Source: Chlorocebus sabaeus | Lineage: Eukaryota > Chordata > Mammalia > Primates > Cercopithecidae | Reading direction: 5' to 3' | Assembly (NCBI RefSeq): GCF_047675955.1 | Contig: NC_132915.1 | Span: forward strand, 11,155,766-11,219,765 | DNA: 64,000 nucleotides | Shown: one piece after another, positions 37,312-49,745 of the stretch | Numbering within the stretch: position 1 is the stretch's first letter | Layout of the letters: every line of letters begins with the position of its first letter | Program-made: the position numbers and the translations under genes | Notes under the pieces: generated by a model | Seen by the model: the letters and a program-made list of their open reading frames with translations, nothing else | Database searches by the model: none | Told to the model about the DNA's origin: nothing

Positions 37312-37435
37312 CGAGCATGGTAATGTACACCTGTCGTTCCAGCTACTTGGGAGATTGAGGCAGGAGGATAACGTGAGCCCAGAAGTTTGAGACCAGCCTG
37401 GGCAATGTAGCAAGATTCCATCTTTAAAAAACATA
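37312..37435 (+). mobile_element. Alu left-type monomer (FLAM), sense
   Basis: AGTCGAGCATGGTAATGTACACC, CCAGCTACTTGGGAGATTGAG, GAGACCAGCCTGGGCAATG and AAGATTCCATCTTTAAAAAA form a single Alu arm. It is diverged, consistent with an early monomer. Confidence 0.82.
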
Positions 37436-38039
37436 TTAATTAAAAATACTAAAAAATATCATAAGGCATTTTTAGCATGTTTTAAACTGAATGAATTTTC
37501 TCCCTGCTTATATTTAGAGATAATAATATTTAGCAAGCCTATTTTGGAGCAGTTTTTTTCCCTTTCTGTGGCCTGTGGGCCCATCTGTTCTTCATAAAAA
37601 TTTGGCTTTAACCCCCACATTGTTAAACTGTGAAACAATGCTACAAGTGACTTCACTTCAGTTTGTGAGAGATTGGACAGCTTCTCTTTTAGTTGGAGTG
37701 GTCTATTTCATCTCCTCAGCACATTCTTTGACTGTAGGCTGAAGTGAAGTCCAGGATTTTGACATTTCCTGTAAGTTTGGTTTGTTCAACAAGAATACAT
37801 AAGCCCCCACTCCTTTCCTCATGTTTTATCAGGATGGGTGAAGCCCACTGAGGGACATATCTTGGCCCTCCCCGGGAAGGGTAGGGACAAGTGAGAGGTA
37901 AGATCTGTGCTAATTTGTGGGATAGATCAGAGAAGGAACATCACTTATGTTCACTGCTCAGCCTCCTCTTCTGTAATTTACAGAAGAAAAAGGACGTCAA
38001 TATAAATTCTTGGGTTCACAAAGAATATCACACGATCTT
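37436..38039. other. Unassigned segment
   Basis: AT-rich at the left, otherwise ordinary. No repeat recognised. Confidence 0.35.
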
Positions 38040-38185
38040 ATAACTGGAGCTTGGAGATCATCTAAACCAACGCTTTCATTCTTAGTCACAAAAGGCCAGT
38101 TACTGAGTCACTTCTCCAAGGTCATCCACCTAGTAAGTGACAGGCCTGGATTCAAAACCAAGTTTCTGACTTCTTAAGTTCAATC
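38040..38185 (-). mobile_element. MIR-like SINE fragment, antisense
   Basis: GAGCTTGGAGATCATCTAAACC, then CTTCTCCAAGGTCATCC, CCTAGTAAGTGACAGGCCTGG and ATTCAAAACCAAG follow the reversed MIR-type core order (CAAGGTCACACAGCTAGTAAGTGG...GGATTCGAACCCAGG). Confidence 0.6.
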
Positions 38186-39248
38186 ACCAAACATTCCTAG
38201 AATTTTTACTGCAGAGAATGTATATAGGATTTGCCAATACCACATCTACAGAACATGAAGTGAAGTGGAAACTTAAACCACTCTCTAGAATAATTCAGGC
38301 AAACCAGGCAAGTTGAGAGAATTATTTTTCCTTTAACTGAACAAGAAAATTCAACTCATGAGAACCCAAACTAAGAAAATGTAATGCTGTTGCCTTTTAT
38401 ATGTTATCTTTATCACTGTTTATAAGAAAGCTAATACACTTAGAGATGGATACTACAAAATGAGAAAACTTCTAAATATAATGGATTCCGTTCTTCCATT
38501 TCCATTTAGGACATCTTTCCAGAGGAAATATCTGCTTTTCCAGCAGATGTCTTCCTTTTACCTTGGGTTAAGTCTAGGAAACGGAAGATTTCCAGTACCA
38601 GTTTGCAGCACCGAATGCCTTCCTTGAATGCATGCTTTTTAAAGTGTTTGTTGGTGTCCGCAGGGCTAAAGATTTGAGACGTAACAGCAAATGTCAGAGA
38701 AGATGGAAACTTCCCACTTTTTGAGCAGTTCTTACTCACCCTCAACAGTGTTTCACCTGGGGTGTCAATGTCATGGGCTACACATAAGCTTGGAGATCAC
38801 TCTTTGTGAAACCAAAAGAAGGCAAGGCTGGTCACCTTCCCTACTATTTCCACTGCCCTCATGAGATGTGTTAGGATCTACTGCCTTAACATTCTGGACT
38901 CCAAAAAGTGGCGTTGCTCTCAGCCCACTCCCTTGCATTCCGTCTCAGGGGCACAGCACCTTCTAAGCTAGCAACAGAAACTCAGATTGTCTACAGAGCC
39001 CAGCTAGTTCTAGTTTGTGGTGGTCCTCCCTTTGGGGTTTTCACACTGAAATCCAGAGCAAAGCAATTTCTGAGTTGAGAGTTTTCCCAACTGTGTCCTT
39101 TTGGGAAAAGTCCACATTCTCTTATTTTATCCAGTTCTTCCCCCAAGTGTAAGTCATCCATCTTTAGGCCACTGGGTAGCATGGCTCTTTCCATAGTTCA
39201 GAGAGAACCATACTTTATGCATCTTCCTGGCATTAGAACTTCCAATGA
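38186..39248. other. Unassigned, mostly single-copy sequence
   Basis: No repeat recognised over about 1 kb, and no credible open frame. Confidence 0.35.
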
Positions 39249-40010
<762 letters not shown>

Positions 40011-41242
40011 GGAAAAATCCTTCAGCTAGTTTCTGACCCTCACCAATTTCTCCTTCCTTCCTTCTTCATTTCCCTATGCTTCTTTTCTTCTTGCCCCATA
40101 CCTGGCTCTCAGCATTCTCTTGCCTTTTCTCTATTATTGATCTAGGCCCCATTGGGTCCCTGGGATCCTGAGGATGCCTTTCAGACCATGAGTACCTTAT
40201 ACCAACCTGTTTCTATGAAACTTGGAGTCCTCTTCAGCACGAAAGCATGCAAAGACATACTCTGCAGAGAAACAAACTTGTCTTAGTAAATGATCTTCTG
40301 AACGCAAAGCCAATGGGCAGCCTGGGTTTGTCCAAGAGCAAAGATTCATCAACAACACCTTCATTGTGCAAATGAAATCTATTTTCAGAGGGCCATGAAA
40401 AGGCAGTTCTTGAAAACCAACCAGATATGAAGATACTGAGAGAATCTGAAGGCATAGGAATATAGATAGAGCAGAGGCTTTCCTTCGTCTTCTTCCTTCT
40501 TGAGTCAAAGCAGCTTTCAACTAAGAAAGCTTTTTAAAAATTCCTTAATCTGGGAACCTATGGAATGAAAGTCTGTGAAGATCTTCAGAGGGTCCGTGAA
40601 CATCCTAAGTTGCATGCAAAAATGTATGTGCATATGTACATGTTTTTCCCTAGGTGTACGTGGAAGGGGTAGTGGTCCAGTTTTTACTAGGTTCAACAGG
40701 GGCCCATTGATTTGTGTGAAAATGTAATACTTAAATAGAAAAAAAGAGAGAGAGATGCTGTCCTGCGTGTAAAGATGCTGGCCTTGTCACTTCTCCATGC
40801 ACACGTCCTGTAAGACTCCCAGCCCAGCCCTGTGAAGGCCCCTGGGCTCTGCAGAGCACTGTTTCAAAACTCTTGCTATCAGCACCACTTAAATCAAATT
40901 CTAAATTCAAAGGTTTTCAGCTATTTTTTGCCCATAGACACTCCCTTCGACAGCTGTGGATGGCATGTGGTCCAGGCCTACCAAAATGAGAAACTTATAA
41001 AGGAGTTAGGAGATGACTAACATCTGCAAATGACTTTGAGATTTTCTTTACAATGCTTTGTCGAGAAGCACTTACTTTTCATCCAAGAAAACAAGTTAAA
41101 TCCATTCCCCAAGCACGTCACTTAGAGTTAACTACAAAAGCAGGAATTGGTGTATACTCAGAACCAATAACATCTAGACATTTTAACCTCTCTGAGAGTT
41201 CAATAAAAAATAAGCCTTTATAGTCTAATAAAAAAATTTACT
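40011..41242. other. Unassigned, mostly single-copy sequence
   Basis: About 1.2 kb without a recognised repeat. Minus frames at 40197-40520 and 40234-40455 overlap each other and have no recognisable product. Confidence 0.35.
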
Positions 41243-41534
41243 CACGCCTATAATCCTAGCACTTTGGGAGGCCGAGGCAGGTGGATTACCTGAGGTCAGG
41301 AATTTGAGACCAGCCTGGCCAACATGGTGAAACCCCATTTCTACCAAAAATACAAAAATTAGCCGGGTGTGGTGGCAGGCGCCTCTGATCCTAGCTACTT
41401 GGGAGGCTGAGGCAGGAGAATTGCTTGAACCCAGGAGGTGGAGGTTGCAGTGAGCCAAGATCATGCCATTATACTCTAGCCTGGGCAACAAGAACAAAAC
41501 TCTGTCTCAAAAACAAAAACAAAAACAAAAAAAT
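41243..41534 (+). mobile_element. AluS-type element lacking its extreme 5' end, sense
   Basis: Begins at CTCACGCCTATAATCCTAGC, so the first 15-18 consensus bases are missing. It then runs complete through TTACCTGAGGTCAGGAATTTG (Sx-like) to an A-rich tail of CAAAAA units. The next Alu starts immediately after the tail. Confidence 0.92.
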
Positions 41535-41748
41535 GCCAGGTGCGGTGGCTCATGTCTGTAATCTCAGCCCTTTGGGAGGCTGAGGTGGGTGGATCACGAA
41601 GTCAGGAGTTCAAGATCAGCCTGGCCAACATAGTGAAACCCCCTCTCTACTAAAAAAATACAAAAAAATTAGCCAGGCTTGGTGGCGGGAGCCTTTAATC
41701 CCAGCTACTCAGGAGGCTGAGGCAGGAGCATTGCTTGAACCTGAGAGG
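41535..41748 (+). mobile_element. Second Alu in tandem, 3'-truncated, sense
   Basis: Starts TGCCAGGTGCGGTGGCTCATG directly behind the tail of the preceding Alu. It proceeds to GCTTGAACCTGAGAGGCA, then stops inside the right arm. About 70 consensus bases and its own A tail are missing. A separate run of 14 A lies at 41767-41780. Confidence 0.9.
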
Positions 41749-42828
41749 CATACTACCCAAATGATTAAAAAAAAAAAAAAGTCATAGTTTATAATTTTGG
41801 TAATTTTAAGCATTCAATAGATTCCTCTAAAGATATTTTTCAGCATAAACCATATGCAAAGCTTTTGTACCAGTCTGGGCTTTTGGTGGCAAACAACAAA
41901 AAGCGGCTCTGATTAACTTAAGCAGAAAGAAAACTTAGGAGACAAGTAGAGGGAAGCTTGGGAAATGCATTGGACAGCTAGAGAGCAAGGCTTGGAAGGA
42001 ACCCAGGAAGGTGGAGAGCAGCCATGACCCAGTCACAGCAGCAACAGTCCAGGACATGCCCAACGGTGCCAGGGACCTCAGACACACTGTAGCCACCACA
42101 CCACCTTTAGGCCCTTCATTCCACGGCACTGGACACTTGCCTCTGCAGTTAGATCTGTATCATTTCCCAAAGACCCTCTGGAGAGTCCGTATCTGGCCCC
42201 ATCAACTTCTACCTATCCTGGGGTTCCCTCTCTAAAGAGAAAAGCACACAGTGACAGGCAGCCAGTTATTTGTTTTCCGAATGTCTTTGGCAGTATTATA
42301 CCAAAAATGTGAGAATACACATGTGCTGCTCTGAGAAAGAGACAATGTAAGGATCTTCACAGCGGACACCAGGATTTCCTTTAAGAAGCCAGTGTGTTAA
42401 GAAAAATTCGATCATCAGAGTCTCGGAAAAGGTAAGCCTTGTGAGTGTCACAGGCTCCTCCTGCGCCCAGGCTAATGAGAAGGGAAGTTGTTCTGAGCCT
42501 TGAAAGGACACCAACTGCAGGTCCCAGACCACCTGCAAGGGGAGGGAAGTGAAGCTGGGAGGGAGAGACAAGGGAGGAAGCAGTGCAGCTCCTGCTGGTG
42601 GAAGGCTGGGAACTCAGTGATGTGCTCACCCCGTGACTGCTCCACACAACAATTTTCTTTTTCTAGAAAGTCTATCAAACTCACGAGACCTCAGTGTGAG
42701 AAATAAGTATGTTCCTCATTATGGAAGCAAAGATGTTTCTTACTGGGAACAAAATGATGCCATCAAACCCAACAAGTGAACAAAGTCAGGTAAGCAGAGA
42801 AAGTCAGGAGAATGTGGTCCCCCATGTT

Positions 42829-42830
<2 letters not shown>
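41749..42830. other. Unassigned segment
   Basis: No repeat recognised beyond the poly(A) at 41767-41780. Several overlapping short frames on both strands at 42296-42706 have no recognisable product. Confidence 0.35.
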
Positions 42831-42868
<38 letters not shown>

Positions 42869-42881
42869 ACACACACACACA
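42831..42881. repeat. (AC)n microsatellite with one interruption
   Basis: AC dinucleotides over about 51 bases, broken once by ACATAC near 42861-42866. Confidence 0.95.
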
Positions 42882-43179
42882 TTCCCCATATTCAGCAGAT
42901 TTCTAGAGAGGGCCTCAGATTTCCACCAGCCGAAGAGTGGATGCAGAAAAGTCCAAAGCAATTAGGGGACAAAGTGACACCTAAGCTACCCAGAGATGAA
43001 CAATCTAGTAAAAAAGACAAATTCATAGAAAAGTAAGATTAAACGAGTACAATCACAGTGTATCCAAATTCAGTGGGAAGTTCAACAGATGGAATAATTT
43101 ACTCTAACACAGAAAGGGACACATATTGTGTCCTTGTGAATAAAAAATTGTGAATAATATTTTAAGGTAAACTTTAATG
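42882..43179. other. Unassigned segment
   Basis: No repeat or gene signal recognised. Confidence 0.3.
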
Positions 43180-43745
43180 AATGAGCAGAGTTTTGACAAG
43201 CAGAAGAGTGGCCTGGGGTAATGTGTAGGGAATAATATAAGAAAAGAAATAAGCAGATATGAATGTGCAACAGCTCGGGAAACAGGCTACTTCACGGAGG
43301 TTACGTGCCACAATGGCCTGAAGTTAGGTTGAGCAGCCTCATCGTGGGAACTTGGAGCTGGCTACTAAGGATCTGGGACTTTATTCCATTATAGGGCCAA
43401 AGGAAGCCATGGCATGTTTCAACAAGGAGAAAGAAATATCTGATCTGCGTTTTAGAAAGATGATCATTTGTGGTGGTATGTAGAGTACGCGAATTCAGTA
43501 AAAGAGTAGAAAGACAGAGAACAGCTGAAAGGTTATTGTAATAACGTAAACAAGAATTGCCCAGAGCTTGAAGCCAAGCAGTGGTAAGAGGGCAGAGATA
43601 CGATACACACTGGGGATAAACTAGGTATAATTGACTGACTGGCAGACACACAGCAAAAGGAGAAGAGTAGTTGAAGGCATGCCAATGTGTATAAAATGGA
43701 CAACGAGAAGAGGAAGAGCTGGGATTTGAAAACAAGGCTCCACTT
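43180..43745 (-). mobile_element. L2 LINE fragment, antisense
   Basis: GATCTGGGACTTTATTCC, GAAGCCATGGCATGTTTC, TGATCTGCGTTTTAGAAAGATG and GAAAGGTTATTGTAATAACG run in reversed L2 order (compare GGACTTTGGATTTTATTC, CATGATCTGATTTACG, GGCTATTGCAATAATCC in less decayed copies). The minus frame at 43301-43768 (155 codons) lies in this decayed region and is not a gene. Confidence 0.65.
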
Positions 43746-43754
43746 AGTGAAGTC

Positions 43755-43972
43755 AAGGAAGCAAACATAATTTGGGAGTGTCCAATTTTATCAAATGTAT
43801 CACAGAATCTGATTTTGAGCTAAAATGTAAACCATGGCTATAATTCTGCAAAGTTAGTGTTCTGTCCCAAGGTTATTGCAAACAAAGCCACCTTCCAACA
43901 ACCCAAAAATCTTGGATTGTTGGAAATAGAATTTCATGCATTTTCACCCTGGGGCTGGTGGAAGCCCTCATC
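43755..43972 (+). repeat. Left arm of a long inverted repeat
   Basis: Reads in the reverse complement of 44396-44612 with about 80-85 percent identity by eye. Shared blocks include AAGCAAACATAATT, GTCCAATTTTATCAAATGTA, TCACAGAATCTG, TTTTGAGCTAAAATG, GGCTATAATTC, TTAGTGTTCTGTCC, GGTTATTGCAAAC and TTGTTGGAAATA. The outer edges fade at GAAGCAAAC. I recognise no named family. Candidates are the terminal repeat of a DNA transposon or two oppositely inserted copies of one old repeat. Confidence 0.85.
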
Positions 43973-44395
43973 TCTTCTCTGATGAGATGGCCCAGTGGTA
44001 ATAGCCCAGCAGGGAGTGGAACCTTCAGGTCCAGGAGTATAGATGTGGGAACAAAGGTACATTCCCAGATTGGACAATGAAGACAGGACAGAAGTGAGGA
44101 GCTCCGAAGCCCACCTCTAAAGGGTGAACCAAAAGGGATCAACCAGCAGAAGAGGAAAAGGGACAACAGATTTAGAAGCGATAGGAAAGTGATAGGAAGT
44201 GATAGGAAAAACAGCAGAGCTCATTCAAGTCATCAGAAGGGTCTCTGTCTTCTCCTTTGGGAACTTTCTCACATATCAAAGCAATCTTCCATTTGGCTCT
44301 GGAGAGATGCAGCTAACGACAAGGTTTTTCCAGCAAGAACAGCAACAACACTGTCATAAACATAGATGAAAGTGGACATTCTGACATTAATCTGA
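43973..44395. other. Spacer between the inverted-repeat arms
   Basis: About 420 bases with no long open frame. It contains three close GTGATAGGA-like units at about 44178-44208. No known family recognised. Confidence 0.6.
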
Positions 44396-44612
44396 GGCCC
44401 CTACCTGGCTTCTACCAACCCCTAAGGTGGGAACGCATAAAACTTTATTTCCAACAACCCAAGATTTTTGAAGAAATCTGGCAAGTGACTTGGTTTGCAA
44501 TAACCTCAGGACAGAACACTAATTTTGGTGAATTATAGCCGTAGTTTCATTTTAGCTCAAAAACAGATTCTGTGATACATTTGATAAAATTGGACTCTCC
44601 CAATTATGTTTG
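44396..44612 (-). repeat. Right arm of a long inverted repeat
   Basis: Partner of 43755-43972. The inner end (GGCTTCTACCAACCCCTAAGG) pairs with CCTGGGGCTGGTGGAAGCC near 43950-43968. The outer end (AATTATGTTTGCTTC) pairs with GAAGCAAACATAATT. The flanking bases outside the two arms do not form an obvious target-site duplication. Confidence 0.85.
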
Positions 44613-44883
44613 CTTCTGGCCTGGGTTAGTTAAAATAGTAAATAAATAAAATCGATCTGACAATAAAAGTACAATCAAAGCTCTAAACTAATATAGGACA
44701 AGGGCTTGGGGGTTGGGGGGAAGAACGAGTAGTAGGTCCTGAGCCCATGCCTAGAGGTGAAATGCAGATGTCCTTCCAGAGACGGGTCCCCTCCCAGGCA
44801 AGGTGCTGAACTGAGGGGAGAACCCAAGCCCGTGTTTAATGAACTTGAAGCAGGAGGGCTTCTACCCAGGAAAGTGCTGAAGA

Positions 44884-45079
44884 CAGTAGTTCTCAAACTT
44901 GAGAGGACATCAGGATCACCTGGAAGGCTTATTAGCCTATCAGATCACTGAGCCTTTCTCCCCGGCTCCAGGATTTCCAATTCAGGAAGTCTGAGGTCAG
45001 ACCTGAGAATTTGCTCTTTAGTAAGTTCCCATGTAATGCTGATGATGCTGGTCTGGAGACCACACTCTGTTAACCACTG
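44884..45079 (-). mobile_element. MER5A (hAT-Charlie non-autonomous element), complete, antisense
   Basis: CAGTAGTTCTCAAACTTGAG at the left and CACTCTGTTAACCACTG at the right are the imperfect inverted termini. Between them are CATCAGGATCACCTGGAAGG, CCAATTCAGGAAGTCTGAGG and AAGTTCCCATGTAATGCTG, the known MER5A order read backwards. Length (196 bp) equals the usual 189 within error. Flanks CTGAAGAC and ATTAAGAC are a worn 8-bp duplication. Confidence 0.9.
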
Positions 45080-47003
45080 ATTAAGACAAGGAACTGTGGG
45101 TTTCGCTGGATTGGTGAGTCTCATACAATCATCTTAAGAATAGAGGAGGGAATATTGAGTCCTGGCATGAACCAGTACAGCCCAGAGTTGGTTTGTCCTG
45201 CCTGCTCTTCCAGAGAGGTTTGGGCTGGGGTTTGGAGAGGCATTGCCTCAAAGGGCAGACTCTGAAGAGGATGAGAGGTATACCAGCAGACCCCCCTAAT
45301 GCCACCAGCAGTACAGAACACAATGATTTGGTGATTATTAATTTTCATCAAATACATGTAAGTGTCCCCTCATTGGGAATAGAACCACCTTTTATTCATG
45401 GTTTTTACTTTCAAAATACCTAGCTCACAGTACATTTTTCATTGATGTTATTAGTAGTAGAATAAGCTACTTCTGATAAAACGTCAACGAATTCCTGTTT
45501 CTTTATCATCTCCCTACAAAAGTTCATACCAATTCATATAATCAGAGGGACTTTTCTTTTTTGTAAACATTAGAAATAAAATATTGGAAGACTAAGGTGG
45601 ATAGATAAGAGGACAGGAGCTCCCTTTTCCTATAAATTGGTCCAAGAATTAAGCAACAGAACCCTTAACATTTTTAAAAATCACACAAACACATGATCAC
45701 ACAAAACATAACACTGAAGGCAAAATTCGCTGTATAAGTAACAAAAAAGACCTCATAGAGCGTGGGTAGCACAATATTTTGGTGTTAGATGATTCACACG
45801 ATGCACTTAAGAGGTTGAAATGGGAACATATTAAACCAGCAGGTCAGCCTTTCCATACTTGTTGCCAATGTTTACTTCAGTTCCGGTAACACAGTAGGCT
45901 TAGGTAGTTTTCTTTTCAGTAGGTTGAAGAATATGAGTAACATATGTGGCGTGTGTTGATACTTGTTGATCCAGAGCTCAGAAATGTTAACCTAAAGAGA
46001 GTAAGCCTTGGAGCAGACTGGATGCTGGACAGCCTTGGATTCTGATTCATTTGAGACTCGGCATAGAGATGAGGCCACGATCTCCCACACCCTTTAAATT
46101 GCAGAGGATGAAAAAGGGATGTAATATAATACTACACCTCCAGGTATCAGAGTACAGAAAATAAAAGTGTTCATTTTTTGCTTGGAGAAAGGTGAAACTT
46201 ATGGGCACATTTAATGGAATCAAACATTTTGTGAGAGCTGTAGGCAGTTGTGATTGCTCGAGTGCCTCTTCTGCATCATGGAACCAGGACCGAGAAGAAG
46301 AGTTCAGCCCCAAAGGAGAGGAGCAGAATTGCTTCTGGAAGCAGCCATGACAGCTGTCACTTCCCATGAGAAAAGAATAGCAGAGGAGGAAACGGTGGTC
46401 CGGGAAAGAGCTTGCTGTCCGAGAGGCAGAGGATGCTGGCAGACACAGAGCTAAGAAAGGTAAGGAGGCAACAAGGAAAGACATTGTTCTGACTGAGTAA
46501 CATCTCCATGAGTTGCATCTTTTAGGCAATTTTTTTCAGATACCATACTGTGTGGTGGTTGCTGTAACTATGATGAAAAAGATGTTCTGGTAAAGGCGAT
46601 GATAGAGCCTGAGGCCCAGAGGGAAGGAAGTCACAGGGAGGTCCCCTGCCTCTGAGCTTGCTCCCCATCAGCATCCAGCAGCTCTCTCTCTGCTCATAAT
46701 ACTGTGAAAGAGAAAAACACAGAGTAGATTTTTCCAACACAAATGGGGTGAGCCCAGGTGATCTGGAGGGAGATCACCTAAGGTAGAGAGTGAGGGTCAG
46801 TGATTCAGAGAAGATCTTTAGAGCTGGGGATGACACATATAGGACTGAAATGATGGGTACAAGTCAGGGTACTCATCAGTTCTACTCCTCAAGCATAACT
46901 CTACAAACAGACTGCGGTTAGGCTATCGGCCAAAGAGACTTCTATCTGTCTGGCTGCGCTACGGTTGGTTATTCCCCAACCTTGAGAAGGCCAAGTGCAG
47001 CTA
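45080..47003. other. Unassigned, mostly single-copy sequence
   Basis: About 1.9 kb without a recognised repeat. The minus frame at 46047-46529 (160 codons) starts with a hydrophobic, Ser- and Leu-rich stretch but has no known domain and no supporting splice or homology evidence. The plus frame at 46254-46454 overlaps it. Confidence 0.35.
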
Positions 47004-48181
47004 CTGTTATGTCTCGCTAAGCAATAGTAGTACTTTCTGAGAGATGCGTTAGGGATTTTTGTTGTTGTGCAAATATCCTAGAGTGTACTTATACAAACCT
47101 AAATTGTATTGCCTACTGCATACCCAGGCTATATGGTGTAGTCTATTGGACCTAGGCTGTAAGTCAGAACAGCCTGTTACCATATTGAATACCACATGTA
47201 ATTGTAACACATCATATTTGTGTCTCTAAACAAATCTAAACATAGAGAAGGTACAATGAAAATATGATATAAAAGATAAAACATGGTATACCTGTATGGG
47301 GCACTTACTATGCATGGAGCTTGCAGGACTGGAGGTTGCTCTGGGTGAGTCAGTGAGTGGTGAGTGAATGTGAAGTTCTAGGGCATGACTGTACACTACT
47401 GTAGGCTTTATCAACACTGGACACACTAGACTTATAAAAAAATTCTTTATTCAATAATAAATTAACATTAGCTTACTATAGTAATTTTACTTTATAAACT
47501 TTTTAATTTTTTTAACCTTTTGACTCATAGTAAAACTTAGCTTAAAATTCATACACATTGTATAGCTACACAGAAATATTTTCTCTCCTCATGTCCTTAT
47601 TGTATGTGTTTTCCTATTTAAAAATATTTTTTCTTATTAAATTTTTTGTTAAAAACTAAGACACATGCACACACAATAGCCTAGGCTACACAGCATCGGG
47701 ATCATCAATATCACTCTCTTTCACTTCCTCATCCTGTCCTTTGAAAGATTTTTAAGGAGCCATCTCCCATGGCAACAATGCCTTCTTTTGGATACCTTCC
47801 GAAGAATCAGCCTAAAACTGTTTTACAGTTAACTTTACATACATATACATATGTGTGTGTGTGTGTGTATAAGTAGAAGGGGTACACTCTAAAATGCTAA
47901 AAAGTATAGCATAGTAAAAAAAAAAGTAACAGTTGCTTATTGTCTTTATTAAATATTATACACTAATCATAATTGTATATGCTATACTTTTATATGACTG
48001 GCAGTGCAGTAGGTTTCTTTATACCAGCATCACTACAAATATATGAGTCATGCATTGTCTGTGTTTTGCCAGCTATGACATCACTAGGCAAGAGGAATTT
48101 TTCAACTCCTTTATCTTATGGGACCGCTATGGTATATGTGGTTTGTCATCAATCAAAACGTTGTTATGCAGCACATGATCG
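47004..48181. mobile_element. Tigger-type (Tc1/mariner) DNA transposon derivative, complete, about 1.18 kb
   Basis: The left end CTGTTATGTCTCGCTAAGC and right end GTTATGCAGCACATGATCG are worn inverted termini, flanked by TA at 47002-47003 and 48182-48183. Internal blocks AGAGTGTACTTATACAAACC, CAGGCTATATGGTGTAG, AATAGCCTAGGCTACACAGC, ATCATCAATATCACTC and TTATGGGACCGCTATGG match a Tigger3-like non-autonomous element. No transposase frame remains. A TATACATATGTG/GT tract (47845-47872) lies inside. Confidence 0.85.
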
Positions 48182-48183
48182 TA

Positions 48184-48869
48184 CGGTGTATTCGTAGAAG
48201 CAGAACCCAATTCCCTCTATCCTGGGTCATCAGAAAAAAACCTCACAATTTACCACCAAAAATTTATCACCAACATATGTCTGTTGATTTAAAGAATGGC
48301 TTTGTAGGGAACTGCCTCTGAGTTTTCTGTCCTTTAGGTAAATATTGCAAAAATGGCTCACGTTGAGGAAGGACAAAGGTCAAAGTATTTTTGAACTTGC
48401 TACAGAGAAAATGAATTTACTGAGGCAACAAAGGTTGAAGATGTTAGAAAAACACATAGAATTAGCAATAGACTATAAGAACCAAAGATGATAGTAAGTT
48501 ATTGTGTGATCTTACCAGGGCCCTGGGGCAACATTGTCAACTATCTAAATCACAGCCCCTGAAACTGCATCATGTTTATTCAGGGGGTCTCCATAATGGT
48601 GCTCTGAAATACACTCTGATTTCATCAGTGTTTTCAGAGATTATTTCAGAAACTCTGTTACCAATTTTTCTGAGACACTCCCGATTTCAAATTTTTACTG
48701 GATTCTGCCTTCAGCCAATCATTTCCTGCCTCTGGGTACCAATTTCCTTCTCTATAAAATGAAAGTGTTAACTAAATTAATTCAAACATACCATTCCTCT
48801 TTTAGTACTCAGTGAGGCCTATAACTCATCTTTTGTACATGTTACCTTTATTTTTGGAGCCAAAAATTA
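48184..48869. other. Unassigned segment
   Basis: A weak MIR-like CTGGGTACCAATTTCC...ATAAAATGAAAG at 48730-48770 is the only repeat trace. Confidence 0.35.
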
Positions 48870-49560
48870 ATTACATAGGTAATAAATACATTTTCCTTAA
48901 AAAAGAATAAAACATAATAAATTAAACCCAGCTTTATCACTCCCTATCCCAGCTTCCTCCCTCTCTCTCCTAATCATCATTAGCTTGCCAACTTTTTAAA
49001 AGATACTTTTACTTACATATATTTGCTCATGGAAAACATAAATCCCTGTTTAATTTGTGTGTTTTCACACAAATTGTACTCCTTAAACACATAATTCTGT
49101 AATTTGCTTCGTGTTTATGTTACAATACTCATGAAGTGGTTTCCACCTGAATGTGGACAGGACTACCTTATTCTGGAGTATGAATGCATCATCATCGTTT
49201 CATCAGGCTAATGCACATCATTTTATTCTACTGGGCGTCTTTAAAAATGCCTCCTTGTGCACACATGGAAGTGTGTGCTGAAGTAAATCGTGCATAATGA
49301 ACTTGCTGGGTCATGGATATGAATTCTTTAAATTTTAGCAAATATCAAATTGTCCCAAGTGACTATCCCAGTTAACGCCAGCAGTTCATAAGTATTTCCT
49401 CTTCTTGTGAGAAGATTCTTTCTCATATCAACCATTACAAACTTTTGCAGCCAGATGGGTAAAAAAAAGAAATGGCATCTCATATTTGTGTGATCGTGAT
49501 TACTGGGAACGTTGAGTACCTCTTCACATGTTACCTCTTTTGATTTCAGTTTACATATGC
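48870..49560 (-). mobile_element. Old L1 (L1M group) 3' part, antisense
   Basis: ACTTGCTGGGTCATGGATATG, ATATCAAATTGTCCC, CAGTTAACGCCAGCAGTTC and AATGGCATCTCATATTTGTG, then TGAGTACCTCTTCACATG match a reversed L1M region (compare GCTGGGTCAAA, GCCAAATTGCCC, CCACCAGCA, TGGTATCTCAGT, GAACATCTTTTCATATG). A sense copy of the same region lies at 62380-62720. Confidence 0.72.
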
Positions 49561-49584
49561 CACCCACTCAGGTATACTGGGTAT

Positions 49585-49745
49585 GGTCTCTGAAGGTCTC
49601 ATTCAAACCCTATCTCTGGTATTTACTGGCTGGGTCAAGTCACTGAATCCCTTTGTCCACAGTTTTCTCAGCTATAAAAGGAGAACAAAGATACCCGTTC
49701 TGCCTCAGTAACAAAAATTGATTGCATACTTCCTGGGCACTGTTT
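49585..49745 (+). mobile_element. MIR SINE, sense
   Basis: TTCAAACCCTATCTCTGG, TATTTACTGGCTGGGTCAAG, TCACTGAATCCCTTTGTCC and GTTTTCTCAGCTATAAAAGG follow the MIR core order. Confidence 0.72.

Noticed and set aside
43301..43768. 155-codon minus-strand frame
   Set aside because: It coincides with an antisense L2 fragment and then the inverted-repeat arm. No intact domain.
46047..46529. 160-codon minus-strand frame with a hydrophobic start
   Set aside because: No domain that I can name, an overlapping frame on the other strand, and no splice or promoter context. Left as unassigned sequence.
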